A stretch of DNA of 25,180 nucleotides from Bacteroidales bacterium (GTDB lineage Bacteria > Bacteroidota > Bacteroidia > Bacteroidales > JAOZVK01). The number at the start of each line of letters is the position of its first letter. The first letter of the stretch is position 1. The position numbers and the translations under genes were made by a program. Below are positions 24,864-25,180 of the stretch, one piece after another. The notes under the pieces are model-generated. The model was given only the letters and a program-made list of their open reading frames with translations, was not told the DNA's origin and ran no database searches. The stretch is taken from positions 1-25,180 of the forward strand of contig JAOZVK010000021.1 in the NCBI GenBank assembly GCA_029938185.1, written 5' to 3'.

Positions 24864-25180
24864 ACTTCTTAGATTTCAAATTTTTTCAAACTGTGCAATC
24901 AAAGTCCGTAAGGACGACAACTATTGTTAAACCACGATGATAATCGTGGTATTAAAAGAACTTCAGAACTCACAAAAAGCGTCAAATTGAACAATAATAA
25001 TGGCAAATTAAAATGAAAGATTTATATTGGATATAAAATATCGAATATTGGGCAAGTTTCATTTTTGATATTTTTTTAGTTAACAGTTTAAAAAATAGAT
25101 GAAAAATTTATAAATATATGAGAGTTAAATATAAATAATATGCTCTCAAATGCCGTAGGCATGGACTATTTGCCTAATTT
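24864..25180. other. Intergenic region at the right edge with hairpins
   Basis: No gene is seen before the window ends. It contains GTCC-GTAA-GGAC (24904-24915), the perfect stem-loop ACCACGAT-GATA-ATCGTGGT (24931-24950) and ATGCC-GTA-GGCAT (25150-25162). None is followed by a clear T-run. The GTA loop is the reverse complement of the TAC loop in the 22169-22250 group. Confidence 0.65.

Overview
The window is AT-rich DNA from a member of the Bacteroidota. This rests on the gene content (a DPP IV-type S9 peptidase, an ATP/ADP-carrier-like transporter fused to HEAT repeats, a DUF3352 protein, a small FeoB-associated-type Cys-rich protein), on several copies of the Bacteroidota promoter motif TAnnTTTG with an upstream TTTG/TTG, on the absence of clear Shine-Dalgarno sequences, and on long intergenic gaps full of interspersed repeats. 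I cannot name the genus.

Layout. 298-3582 (-): a large membrane carrier / HEAT / cyclic-nucleotide-binding-like protein. 4400-8687 (+): a two-gene unit for secreted or periplasmic proteolysis, DPP IV (S9B) followed by a C-terminal processing protease (S41A). 9153-9296 (+): a 47-residue Cys-rich membrane protein enclosed by a 45-nt direct repeat. 9369-12457 (-): a molybdenum cofactor cluster, in transcription order a ModE-type regulator without a molybdate-binding domain, a MobB-like GTPase, MoeA and an internally shortened MoaA. A ModE-like operator lies on the start region of a consensus promoter just upstream of the regulator, so autoregulation is likely. 12664-17524 (+): a DRB0094-type RNA ligase whose end overlaps a nucleotide-sugar and glycan operon (DegT/DnrJ aminotransferase, GT2 glycosyltransferase, CapE/FnlA-type dehydratase, RmlD-like reductase). 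17581-18294 (+): a small HNH-like protein with a C-terminal membrane anchor, then an unrecognised protein. 18723-19632 (+): a two-helix membrane peptide and nadD. 19945-20873 (+): a decayed chemoreceptor gene. 20917-21789 (+): an SH3b lipoprotein. 22653-24863 (+): a membrane-anchored DUF3352 protein with MORN-like repeats.

Non-coding structure is the most unusual part. A family of about 105 bp, bounded by TA dinucleotides, occurs three times in full (3930, 18933, 20460) and once as an inverted partial copy (19630). One copy lies in the chemoreceptor pseudogene, and removing it with one TA rejoins the two halves of the reading frame in register. This is internal evidence that it is a small mobile element. 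nadD is enclosed by inverted copies of this element and, further out, by a second pair of 40-nt inverted repeats. At least four further repeat families recur between genes, and two gaps (8688-9152 and 21790-22652) carry three of them in the same order and orientation. I see no rRNA, tRNA, CRISPR array, transposase gene or phage gene.
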